From Conus ventricosus (lineage: Eukaryota > Mollusca > Gastropoda > Neogastropoda > Conidae), in assembly GCA_018398815.1 (NCBI GenBank), contig CM031596.1:65668164-65732163 (forward strand): a DNA stretch of 64,000 nt, in the 5' to 3' direction. Positions 13,601 through 27,607 of the stretch are shown one piece after another. Positions within the stretch are counted from its first letter, which is position 1; each line of letters opens with the position of its first letter. Below the pieces are notes generated by a model. That model was not told where the DNA came from. It ran no database searches and saw only the letters and a list, made by a program, of their open reading frames with translations. The position numbers and the translations under genes are program-made.

Positions 13601-16600
13601 GCTGGTTGGTGGTAGGGACACACAGAGTGTGAACCCTGATTCGACGTTCCCCTGCCAACCGATAGTTTCATGTCCATTTCAAGGAATCACATACATTCAT
13701 TTTATTCCCACATATAAAAATATGTAACTGTGTTCATGAAATAAAGCATGTATGCACATACACAGGTATACTGAATTCTCATCCAACTTCTTTGTGTATT
13801 TTCAACAGAGCCATGCCTTCTTCTAAAAAAAGAAAAGAAACAAAAAAGAAAGAAAAAAACTTTTGCCAAAGGCACTGCAACTTTCAAGTGTCTTACAGAA
13901 ACGTCTGCTGGATGTCATATTTGCACTCCTGCAACACTCCAGATGTGCACCTGGAGAAGTAAAGCCTAGCTACATAAGTCACTATGTCAGCCACCAAACT
14001 CTCAAATCAGGACAGCAGTGCTACCACAAACACAAAAATTGCTATTTCGATCACACAAAAATCATAGTTTTGAATGTACAGCTGTAGTCCTGTAGCTTCA
14101 TACATGTTATCATAGAAGCTTTAGAAAAATTGTGGACTGGGCAAAGGTTGGTCTGTTCACGAGGACAAGAAAACTGATTAAGCTTTATGCATTTCTTTTG
14201 ATGAAAATTTAAAGAATTTTTCAAGCTAACCCTCTTCAAATCCCAATGAGTTCCAAGGCTCTTCAATGACTGCATGAACCCTTCATCTCCAATTCATTTA
14301 AGACCTACATCTGGGTCCAACTTCAAAAAGAAGTTGACAAAGTAAAGCTCCTGAAACAAGAATTCAATATGGACTGTTATCAAAACCATCCACTCACAAT
14401 CCCTATAAACTCACAACGCACTGGGGCTCACAAATCCATGTGCGCACACACGCACGCGCACAGACACACACACACCTTTACTGGATGTGTAGAGAAGGGC
14501 AGCCTGAAAGCACACGTTGCTGGACTCCGACAGATTGTCCTCTATGGACATCTGCATGCCAAAACCGGCGTCAGGGTTGATGTTGGGCAGTGACAGCAGG
14601 TCCGTCGACCGCACAAAGAAGTTACCGTGGAAGGTGTGAATGCTGACCCCTGGGGAAAAAAAATTGAGAATATGTCTTGGTCACTTGATGTTTCTCTTAT
14701 CTTATAGCAAGTATTCAAATTTCAAGAATTTTTATTTAGGGGGAAAAAAAAAACCCTCATCCAGACATACCTACCTACACATACACCAAAAAGTGCTCTA
14801 ATATAGACACTAAAATATTCAGGCAGACAGACTGACACACACATGTACACACACACATGCACACCTTCCAAATTTGTGTAAAATGTAAAAGCTAGGATGC
14901 AAGTGGGGCTGGCGGTGGTGGATTTGTTTCACATTTAACATCACAGTGCATATGTCTCTGTGGGTAAGCAAATATCTGATCTTCTGGTAACCACAGAAGA
15001 AATAGTTTTTCGCAACACAAATTACTTTCAAACCTGATTCATCAGCATATTTTGATCTAAACTCATGCTGTCTAGTCAGTTTTCTTTTTTTAAGAAATCT
15101 TAAGGGCTTGTAGTTCCCATTATTGTTCTAACCTATCCACATGTTGAAGATTCAGACACCACCATGTGCAGTTTTGCTAACGAGAGGTACTCTTTGGTCA
15201 ATGCACACAGCAAGTGCAATTACAGCTCAAGAGTTTTGTCTCTAAATTTTTCAAAATTTGAAAAGAGAGGAGGTTAGTTACCCGCCAAGGACACAGACAA
15301 ACAGAGTACAGGTCTAGTCCTGTACTGTGTTTGTCCGTGTCCTTGGCGGTAACCAACCCCCTCTCTTTTCAAATTTTGCTTCATTTTCTGCCCTCAGTCA
15401 CTCCGTTTTGAAACTGAATCTAAATTTTTGTTTCAAGGTACTTCTTTTCTCTTCATTGTATCAATGTATTCGCCAAATGTGTACGAAATACAGCAAAATG
15501 ATCTTGGTAAACATGTCTGTACACACACTTATTTTAATACTGACATTCCACTGTCTTCCTAATCCAACAATAATGAAAAATAAAACAAATTTACCTCTGG
15601 TGCATCGTATCCTCATGACAGACTCAAACCCAATTTTGCGTGTGAAGTAGCGCCTAAGGTCGGACTCGAACTTGTCGCACATGGCAGGGTTACGGGCGGT
15701 ATGGAAGGATGGGTAATACAGAACACTGCCGGCAGAATATTTGGAAATGCAGGCTGCAAATAAAAAGCATCAGTGCCATTCCTCTCTCAATGTGTCATCA
15801 GGATAACAATCAAAACTCAAGTTGGAAACTAACCTCTTTATACACAGCATTGCATGGATGATAGGAAAACAGCATTAAGCAAAATGAAGTAGACCAGAAC
15901 AAAGAAACAGAAATGTGATACAGTGACAGTGGCAGCTTTGATATCCCTGGCTTTAAACAGAAAAAAAAAGTAATTTACAAATGACTTCAGAGTTGTGACA
16001 CGGTCTATATGTTCTTCAGTTTACATGCAGATGTGGGGAACAACATTAATACTAATGTGGGAGACACAGGGGAAGGTATGCCTTCCTTCTGAGATCATAG
16101 TGATGGAGGTCAATGGTTACAATCCCCTTTTCCTATAGGGAAAGAGCCAACTTCACAAACATAGGCAATACTGCATTCAAATCAGAACACCTAGACATAC
16201 CACAAACCAATACATATTTCAAGTTTTTATTAGTAAAAATACTGTATCGAAATTGCATGTTGAGGTTTGAAATCAGTAGAAAAAATGTAATGGTAGGCCA
16301 CTATGCTTAGCCTGTGTAAGCATGGTCGATCATAAGTGTTCATATCCAGCTTGAATCTTTGTTTCTTAAGATGTTGATTGCTGCTCTCCTTCACACAAAG
16401 AACTGTCAAAAATGGCTGAAAACTGAGCAAGTTTGAATATATTATGATAAAGTTAACTTGCTAAGAGTGATAACTGTTGCTGGCTAACTGGGAACAGAGG
16501 CAAGGTTAGCTCTCTGTTCTCCCCAATTTGTTTTCCCGGGGGATTCTGATGATACAGCAGTGTTCCACATGAGTGTGGATAAAGCATTTGTTTGTACAGA

Positions 16601-17513
16601 TAAATGTTTCTAAATATACTTTTAATGGTAAAACTCCTATTTCTTTCACTTTCTAGCACACGATACCAAATATAAAGAAAGATAATAAACAATTATGCTT
16701 TTGCTCAAATGTCCAGGAACCGTAAATTACTCCAACAAAATCTTGTCAATTCCTAAGATTGTCAAACGCAATCTTGCTGTCATGAAGACAATCCAAACAC
16801 GTGTTTTGAATAACTAGTTTGATGGAAGACTTGCAGCCTTGCACATGTGCTTACCTATGAATGTCAGAGTGTGCCTGCTCACAACTGCATGTACATTTAC
16901 ATCAAGTTAACGCTTGTAAGCCATTTCAGAGTGAATCCCAACTTCCAGACCAAGCAACAGCAAGCATTATGATGTCCGCGAATGTGGTACAAAAACTCAC
17001 AGGATAGTAGCACTTACAGACAGAAGCGATGTCAGGTACTGTCCGTTGAGCATGAAGAGATCAACGGCAACTTGCTGGGCAGAACAGTCCAGAGCCAGTT
17101 TCTTGTAAAAGTCTGACGCTGGTCCAAGATTTGATGAATTCTGTGAGAAAGAGGGTACACTGTATCTTAGTATTATGATCACACATACTTCAGGTATTAC
17201 AAAAGTTAATCAGACCTGTTCACCCCAAATTCGTGTACTGTAATATCTCGGACAAAAACCTGTAATTCGAAAAAACAACAACGAAATCTTCATAATCGCA
17301 ACACTTTTCGCAACTTTTGAAGATTTAGAAGAGCCGGCCAATGGTGCATGACTGCTTCATCGCCATCTTTGACAAGCTAAAAGATGCAAGGCACACTGGG
17401 AAATGTCTTTTTTCTACTTTTGACCAAAACGGTAGCAGACGAAACTTCGCCTTAACAATTCTCTTTCTTTGATTTTTTTCCATAATTCTGTTGTTGTTTT
17501 TTTTTGGGGGGGG

Positions 17514-17557
<44 letters not shown>

Positions 17558-20500
17558 CGCTAATTCCAAAATTTCAACTTTTTTTCTGTAAAAATTATGT
17601 CAAAATCGTAAGGGTAACAGGTCTGAGTTAAGTTTATTAAAAAAGCAATGCAGCACACTTACAATACCATATAATTATGTGGATATGCGCAGGCCACTTA
17701 TCCTCTTCACTGTTAATTTAGCTGTGACCCTTTTTCTTTCCAACCTTAGGACTTAGCAGGTGTGATGTAGCATATGTGGACTACAGAGCATGCAGTGGTA
17801 CCTCATTTACAAAACATTAGACTAATGAGAAAAAACATATGTGAATAGAAAAAAAAAATTAGAAAGAAAAGGGGTTAGTTACTGCAAAGGACACAGACAA
17901 ACAGATTACAGGATAAAACACAATGCATTTCGACCTCCTGGGTCTTCTTCAGGCAAAAACAAACAACATTTAATGTTTGTAAGCCATTTCAGCACACATT
18001 ATGATGTCCGCAAATGATGTTTGTTTTTGCCTGAAGAAGACCCAAGAGGTCGAAATGCATTGTTTCGTCCTGTAATCTGTTTGTCTGTGTCCTTGGCGGT
18101 AACTAACCCCTTTTCTTTCTAAATTTTGCTTCATTTTCTGCCCTCAGTCACTTCATTTTGAAAGCATATGTGAATAGTTCCCAAAAGATTTCGTCTACCA
18201 CAGAAATAGAAAACTAAAAAGTCTAAATGATGTCCATGAACTGTGGTCACATCGACTGTGTTGCACATGCAAATACTATATGCCACACAAAACCTAGCAT
18301 CTTTTTCTCATCCAGTTGTATACTAGATATGAAGACTGTTTTTGCTTTCAGTCGCTGAAATGTCTTGTCTACAAGATATAATTGGTGTTATACATTATTC
18401 AAAGACTGTTCACATCATGACTGCTGTTCTGTGCTTCTTGTCACTGAAAAAAATATTCAGTATATTTGTTTAAAGGTTTTCTTTCAGTGCAAAAACTTTC
18501 TCTCTTGGATAAGAAAATGTACAGGGGTTCTGAGAAAATGGAGAATTTAGGCTGAACTCTGCAATAATACTTCATAACCATGTGAGCTGAAGTTAAATTA
18601 AATCACAATATACATTGGACAGTATTTCCAAATCAAGCCCAATTTGCTACACTCTCAAGACAGCATTATTCCAAAGCAGCTCAGTGATGTTCTGCTACAG
18701 CCAGGTGAAATACTAACTGGCATCTGATGTATTAACAGTGCTAAAAGCAGACTGTACTGACCAGACTGGCAGCTTTGGATGTGGCCTCTCTGTTTTCCAG
18801 GGCTCCAGGACCCACTGTTGGCAGAGTTGTTTGCATCACTGTTACACGGCCTCCGGTTGCACTCTGGTGACACACACACAGACAAATACACATATATATC
18901 TATAAGGATTTGTAAAGAGTACTTACTTGAGCATAACATGATATATGTTACATTCCTAAAAAAAAGATACACACACACAAGTCACACGAGTTTCTCTTTA
19001 CAATCTCATTTCATCACCTCTGTCTGATCTTACAGCTGTCATGGTTTCCTTTTGTTTATTGTTTCAATGAGCAAGATTATCTTCAGACCTGTAGATTATC
19101 CCCTGATCTCTCAATGGATAAACTGAACTATTACTGTTTATTACTACAACAATTTTTCACATTTTTATTCTCATTCAATCTCACAGATCAACATACGCCT
19201 GCATCTGAACCATCTTTGAATGCATACACATATATCAATTAAACAATGTGTACTATACAAGCTAGATGATGTGGCGTGATGTGGCGGTTAGCATTGTGGA
19301 TTGCAGGCTGGGATGTTTTGGGTTCAATTCCCATCACAGCTATTTATTTGTGGGATTTTCCCACTCCTACCTGGGGCTGAACCTGCTGTACACTCAAATG
19401 GGAAGACTGGATGAGTCTTTGACAGTGTTGCTCAAAATCCTGACCAACAGTGAATGTGTCCGTATCCCTCCGGCATGGCTCACACCAGGACATATGAAAG
19501 AAAGCATGGAGAGCAGCCCTGGCATGTAGTCCCTGACTGCAATGGTCCCCACAGCATTATCTTCACCAATCAGCAGGAAGGTTTAACAATTCTGTGACCC
19601 TTCAAGCTCTGCTCTTGTGGTGACCTCAGATTTGATGGCATCCCTATGTCTATGCTCTCGGTGTCATCAGTTATCAGCAACTTCATGGTACTGTTGATGG
19701 ATGGACGTGGTGGCAACTCCAGAGGGGGGACGCTCACTGATGCAGACTGTGCAATTACACATTCGCTGTCATCTGTAAGGGGCTTTGTGAATACCACCAA
19801 AGTGACATGCTAGCAGTGCAGTGTCTCTTCTGGATAGCTGCCCCATGACAACTCATTCTGACTGCTCCCTAACGACTGCCATGTCAGGATTGAGGCGGGA
19901 CAAAGCAGGGTGGGGCTTTGTGGATGGGGAGGCAGAAAATACGTCAACAGGGGCAACACCATTGAGTGGCACGGAAAATGAGACCAAGAGGAAAAAAGAG
20001 AGGAATTCTGCTACTAAAAGTAGTTTAATGAAATATTATCTGTCCCAATAAATGCCTTATCCCCACTTGGCATGGAACATCACCATATCATCAGAATCTT
20101 TAAAAAAAAATTCATTAGGATTTTAAAAAAGAAAAAAAAAAGGAAAGCTGAGAGCTAATCTCATCTTCATTCATAGTTAGCTAGCTAGAATGATCACCCT
20201 TGGTGAATTTACTTCATAGCGCTATATTTAAACTGGACAGTTTTTACACCTTACCCGACAATGCCGGGAGATGGGAGGATGTCCTAGTGTTTAGACAGGT
20301 AAGCATTTCATAAATCTACTTTTAGAACAAGAATTCCCTTTTCTCATACTACCTGTCTAAACAAATGCCAGAATATTGAAAAGGATGGTGGGAAGCACAC
20401 TCACACCATGAAGGAGGCACTGAACCCACATGAGAATGTCCCTGTACACCTCTTTAAGTCTTGAACTCAGGGTCAGTGGCCATTTAGGACCCTTCATGAC

Positions 20501-22549
20501 ATCTCCGTGCTTAGTGTAGAAGTGAAAAGGCTTAATCCCTGCTCTCCCTAAAAGTAGGCACAAAGTGAGCATGCTTCCCACCATCCTTTTCGTTGTTCTG
20601 GCATTTGTTTGGACAGATATATGTAAGAAAAAGGAATGTTACTACTAAAAGTAGTTTTACAATATACTTACCTGCCCGAACTCTAGGACACCCTTGCACC
20701 TCCTTGTTTAATCGGGGAAAGGTGCAAAAGCTGAACTAGTTTAATTATGGCGCACAGAAAGGAACTCATTAAGGGCACTCTCTCTTGCTGCCTATTGGAT
20801 ATGTAGGTGAGGTTAGCTCCCTGTTCTCCCAATTTTGTTTTCAGGGGGATCCTGATAATACAGCAATAATCCATGCCAACTAGGGATAAGGCATCTGTTT
20901 GTACACTTAGAATTATCACTGAGGATAAAGCATTTGTTCGTACACTTATTATCACTTAGAATACTAAAATTCCTGTTGTCACCATTGTTGAAGTTGGTAC
21001 TGTTGTAATTCCCACTGCTTTTATGCGGAGAAGTACAACAGCCAAATGACAACCAACCAACCAATCCAGCAAACAGAATATACTGCGCTGTGGCTCACCA
21101 TCAGTTTGAAGGCCGCCTGCAGGGCAGTGCCCAAAGCATTGCCTGTTTCATGGTTGCCCTCAAACAAGGCAGGCAGCTGGGTCAGAAGCTCCACCACCAT
21201 GTCCCGACATTCATGGAGGTTCACCAGCAGGTTGTCAGGGGTGGGCAGGAACACGTCTGAAACACCAGGTCAGACAGTAAAAGGTCAACAACAACAACAA
21301 AACAAAAGAAAGAAAGGTCGTTAAGAAATGTCTTTCATTTTTTTTAAACTGAAAATAAATTTAAAGAAGAGCAGAACAAACATATTTCTGTTTATACCAT
21401 AGACTTATGCTCTCAATATAACATCAACAACCCTAAGCTTCTGTTCCTAAAAAAAAAAAAAAAACATTATGGAGTGCACACTAGTATGTAAAGATAATCA
21501 CATAAAGTCTGCTTCATGCTAAGATCGCCATTAAAAAAAAAAAAAGTTTAAAAACAAACACTCACCACTACCTCACATAACTTTCCTAGGAAAAAAAAAT
21601 TAACAGTAAAAGGAATTTTACAACTAAAAGTTGTTTTACGATATACTTGCAGAGCTGACTAACTGCCATGGAATGCTATTGGTCTGACATGGTAAGTATA
21701 CTAGCCAAACAGGGGGTATAATACAAACTCCCCATTTTTACGATATACTTACCTGCACAAACAAACACCTTATACCTATTTAGCATGGACCATCACCATA
21801 TCATCGGGACCCCCACACACACGCATGCACACACACACACACACACACATACACACACACACGCGTGCACACACACACACACACTCACACATGCATGAAC
21901 AAACCAGTGAACAAACCCATCCTACCCACCAAAAAGTGAAAAAAAGAAGAAAAAAAGAAAAGAAAATCACCACTCACCCTCCAGATCAGGCACAACCATC
22001 ATCTGGGGCTGGGACAGGCCCTCAGACAGGTTGAAGAAGTAGAGGGCCGGTCGAAGCACAGAAAGCCCACCTGGGTGCGGGCATCGCCAGGCAGACGGTC
22101 CAACTCCTCCACCAGGGTCTGAGTGAACAGGCGCAGGTAACCTGCACCAAAAACACTGTTGCCAACACAGATTCCCATAGCACACCAATGGGAGCATATC
22201 ACATACCTGTCAGTGTACGGAAATCAAACTCGGGCATCTCTCCAGAAATCATGGAGGTGTTTATCAGGCTAAACCCATGAAGCTGGAAAACTTCTCAGGA
22301 AATGGGAAATAGCTCAACTTATGTATTAAGAATACTGTGTTCAGATCAGAATACACGGCAATCAGGAACAAAGTAATGCATGTCTTTTTTTCTTTCTTCC
22401 TGTATTCTATGTCCCTTTTTTATTTCCCTATATAACAAAAAAATTTGGAAAGACAAAGTGATTTTTTTTACTGTTATTTTCATCCATAAATCAAACGAAG
22501 GAGAAAAAAAAGAATTAAACAGTTTAGCGACAGCAATAACATTGCAAAT

Positions 22550-22616
<67 letters not shown>

Positions 22617-25600
22617 ACACCACACACACACACACACACACACAGCCTACCTGTCTCCACAGCGTTGAAAGACACATCCAGCACAAACAGGTAGACAGCT
22701 GGTTGGGGAGGTCGTAGCTGTAACACATCACCAGTGGCTCAGTCCATAATGAGAACAGAAGGTCATGTTGGAGCTTACTTCAAATCACTGTTGAAATATT
22801 ATGATAGAGACAAGTGTGTCTGATAAGAGAATACCTGGGTAAAACATTTAATCCGCATTTGTAAATCAGAATCAGTCTAAATGGAAGATGTCCACTCAGC
22901 TACATCATAAGCTGGAGCAATTCATGACAGAAAATTGAAATCAAAAAGTTTAAGCACAACTACAACCTGACATAAAACATATAATCTATAACATACCAAT
23001 AAGAAAAAAAAATCACTTATTAAACTCCAACCACCTATTCCATTAAAGTTATATTTACCTGGAAGGTAAACTGCAACTAAAAACACATTGCACATAAAAT
23101 ACATTGGAAATCAAAACCTACAGAAAAAAACAACAGGTGTCTGCCTGTCTCTGCAGTGTTCTGGTAGAATACCACAAGAGTGTTCCAGCTCACCATGTAC
23201 TCTGAGGGCGCAATGAATTCAATGGTGGCAGATTTGATCTCTGGTCTTCTTTGCGGATCACCGTATGTCTTTGTCACAGGATCAAAGGAAAATTCATCAG
23301 GCACTGCAACAGCATCCATTTTCAAAAGCTGATCTGAAGTAAACAAAAAATGCTGAAAAAAAATGCCTTACTTGCAACACGACACATTCAAAGTAAATTT
23401 TGAACAGTATTATGTTCCGACCTTGGCATTCAATTCTGAAAGCTCTCTCGTGTCACCACGCCTTTTCCACCACTGTCCATCAATGATCTTGACCTTTATA
23501 TGAGATCAACAGAATTCTAGCCCTCACCATGACCAGTTCCTGTACATGAACATTGGTGAAGACTAGACGAAATGACAAAGCTTATCATGCTTGAAAGCAT
23601 TTTCTGTTTTTATCTGTACTGTCTTCTAACTTTAGTCATTTGACTATCAAGCTTGACTTTTCAGGACTTCATAAAACAAACAGATGCAAAGTACTTATAG
23701 GATAGGCAAACAGTGTGACTTATAAGACTAACTTCGTTTCCACACCAGGGTAAAAATACTGCACTCAACAAAGAACCCATCAAGCTTTTATTTCCTTTAC
23801 CTTTTATTGTGGTATTTTATATCATGTCATTAATGTGTTAATTATTTCTATTCAACAAGACAAAGTCTTTCCATTGCATCTGAAATAAAACGTGTGTAAA
23901 TAATTTGTGTTCCACAGGCCATTTTCATAACATTGGGCTGATGTTTCTAGTAGGCCTTTATTTCATAGTTGACTAGAGAACTCTATCTACATGTGTAAAA
24001 TCAAAGAGAGTTCTTCAACTTAAGTCTAATCTGCAAAAATCCTCTTTCACTTGTTGTTTGTTTGTTTGCTTGTGAAGAAACGGCAAAAGATTTACAGATG
24101 CACTAGGTAGATGACTTTTGCATTCGAAAAATGTTTCAAGCCAGTTTTATCTTCACCAGAATAGCTCACACTGAAATGTTATCTTAACGCCATCAAATGC
24201 TCTTATTTTCACACAGAGTGGCTGACACTGAATTGTCATCCTTCCATCATCAAGCATGTTTTTTTTCCTTTTTTGTTTTGTTTTGTTTCTTAGAACCAGT
24301 TCCTGATCATTAGGAAGTACAAATGTGTCCAGAAGTATTAATATATTGGAACAATAAATTCTGATCCAATGATAAGAACTGCAAGCAGGCTTAGTTTGTA
24401 GTAGGGAGATTTATCTCGTTATGTGAGCTAGAGTTACTGCGTGTGCTCATCCTTCATGTTCTTGATCACCTTTCAAACATAATACAACAATAACTCACAC
24501 TCATTGACTCGGAAGCAAAGGTTGCACTTCCAGCGCCGCTGGTCAACAAAGGTGACAAAGGGGTTGATGTAGGTACGACAGGAGCGACACCGCACAATCA
24601 CACTGGACTGGATCACTGGCAGTTGCTGCCACAAATACAATGCCCATCAACTGACAGGTTGAAATTACCTTTCAACAAGTTTGATTTCTAAAACTTTATA
24701 GAATGATTGTTTTATCTGTAGCCATTACCATTTTCTTTTTTCTTTTGTTTTTTTTCTACTATGTGCCTGAACTGTGTAAACACCAGTCAACGTTTCCAGC
24801 TGCCTGTCATATCTTTATACCAAACAGTTTACTCCTACTACTGAATTCTTTGTTCGACAGATGATCTCACAAAGGCTAAACATGAATCTAAGTAAAAATA
24901 TACTGCAAAATACACAACCTGCTTTTAAGAACAATAGCTACAGTCATTCAACAGATTACTACTATCCCTCCAACTGCACCTGATCTTGCGAAGGCCAAAC
25001 ACGTCACAAAGTAGAACATACTGAATTAAAAATCAGCTGCTTTTCAACACATCAGCCACTGTCACGATGCTCCTGGTATAGTTATGGAATTAAATCTTCT
25101 AACAACAGTAAACACAGAATTTCTGCACCACCAAACGAAGTAATGAGCATATTACAAAACAAACACATGTTTTGATCTATTTGATCTTCTTCAAGCAAGA
25201 CAAAATAACCTTCAAGACAATGAAAAAGGATGAACAGACAGTCCCTTATCTCTTTGAACTGCATGCAAAAAGGCTATGAATCCTCCACATACAGAGTGTG
25301 GCTGTGTGTGACAAAAACAGAAAAACACACCACAGTCTTCCAGTCCCCTCATGTAATGAAATACTCCGTATGACCTGGCATTAACCAGAAGCAGTCCATG
25401 TACCAGGGAAGACCCAAGAAGGTCAAGATAGAGAACACAAACGAACAAACATTAACACCACTGTATGATTTTACCGATAAGTCCTTAAATGGATGTATCA
25501 AGATTCCCAAGGGCAGGCGAGATTTGTTCAGGAGAGAGGAACTCTGAGGTATGGCATTCAGGGTGCATCGGAACACACTGCAACAAGCAATCATACAATT

Positions 25601-26677
25601 CACTAGACTGACAGCATCAAAGACATGCACAAGCACATCCGCACACATCGAATACCGATAACTGAACACTCATACACTTAGCATGTTATGAATGCAGTAC
25701 CCTCTTGGATAATCTTCCTCTGCTTTCTCACTCATTCTCAGGGAACATTTTCTTTTTAAAACCCTTTTGAATTTACTGTCTTGTTGACACTCGCCTTCTT
25801 TTTTATTTACTTATTTTTTTAAAACTCTTTTGCTTTTACTGTCTTGTTGAAACTCGCCTCACAGTATTCACCCCTGTCCTTGGTGGCTGCTGCTGCCCTG
25901 CGTGTGGTGATTTTTTTCCAGTGAGCCATAAGACAGCCTTCACAAACACATCAGCAATGAAACTTTTCTGTGAAATCCTGAATTAACTTAATGAAGTGTT
26001 GACACCACTTCAGATCGTATACGCTGGCTTCATTCCAGAGAGGCCCGTCAGAAGCCTGACACACCATTCCTGCTGATTGATTAAGCTCTCCTTGTATTGC
26101 AGAAGGCAAGCACGCAGCCTGCACCATTCAAAGTAAACAGCAGACTGTTCCTGTTCACACTCACAAACACCACAGCACTTCAGGATTTTGTGGACAATAA
26201 AATCATTCAATATCATTTCTGATTCACAAATGCACACACAGATATTAGAGTGTGGATTGTTTTTTAACACATGATGTCACTACACTTTTACTTCCATCAT
26301 AAAACAAGAAAAAGCAAATCTGCATGATGCATGTATCTTATGCAAGCAAAATGAAGAAACCAGTTAGTAATTTTGTCAACATCACAGTAACGAGTAGCAG
26401 CTGAATATAACTAGGTACTACTTAGGGAACCCCGTTTTCCTTGAAGAAAGAAAAAAAAATTCTTAGTTACTATGCAGGACATACGAATGTAAGCGGGTTC
26501 AAGGAATTTATTCATATCACCAATATACACCAGGAATGTTTAATGTTACCACTGTGTTAGGTGATGGATGGGCTTTAGTTTTTGTATTACTATGGGAATA
26601 AAGATCAGCCTATGGCACTACAATGCAAAATCGTATTTTGATCTGTGTACTAGGCAAGACGAGATAAACAGACAGCT

Positions 26678-26725
<48 letters not shown>

Positions 26726-27537
26726 ACAAGCATCTTTAAATAGTTACTATCGGACATCTGAGCACTGCAAGAACAAAGATTGGCATTGACATTCCTTTTT
26801 CCATTTCATGAAATGATACTTTGACAGAAAACTGTAGCACTCACTCTGGGTTGCAGTTAGCACGCTTTGTGTGCTGAGACAGAACAGGCCTGGCGGTCTC
26901 CACTCCATCATCGGCAATCAACTTTTTCTCCTGCAGCAGGTTGATAGTGTGTTGCATGTCCTGCTGAAATGTACCATAGTAAACATATGTCAAAGATCTG
27001 CATGAAAATGATTTACAAACTGGTCTGCAGATGGAACAATCATTGATCAATGAAACAAGACAAATTGTAGGGGAAAGGTATTAAATGTAATTTGGATGGG
27101 TGTTGTGAGAGAGAAGGGAAGAAATACTTCAGTGCAAAATATGATAGGCTCATGCATTTCCTCAACAACTTGTGGACAGACTAAAAATTTTGCATTCATA
27201 CATTTTCTTTTTTTTTTCTAGATTTCAGTTAATGTGTGTCTTTATTGACTGTTATAGCTTAATTTATCAAATAAATTGACAGACACCATAGTTCCAACAC
27301 ATCTTTCTGCCAGTCGAGGAGGGTGAGTGATGTGCACAAGTACAAATGCAAGTGTGCACTCTGTGAGCACTGTTTGTTTTGGCCTTCATCTTTTCAAAAT
27401 ATCACCTTTTCAAAATACATTGTTAAGTGCTAAAAGCTTTTATTCAGAGCTGCCAACCCTTTTTAAATGATTTCAATAGCAGCTATGGCTAACTCCAGTA
27501 GCTTTTGAACAATTTCAGTAGTGCTGCAGTATTGGAA

Positions 27538-27607
<70 letters not shown>

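Noticed and set aside
23320..23345. Alternative acceptor TTCAG for SEC24 exon 10
   Set aside because: It cannot be joined to exon 9 in a frame that keeps RVNE-PDEF continuous; the GTTGCAG acceptor can.
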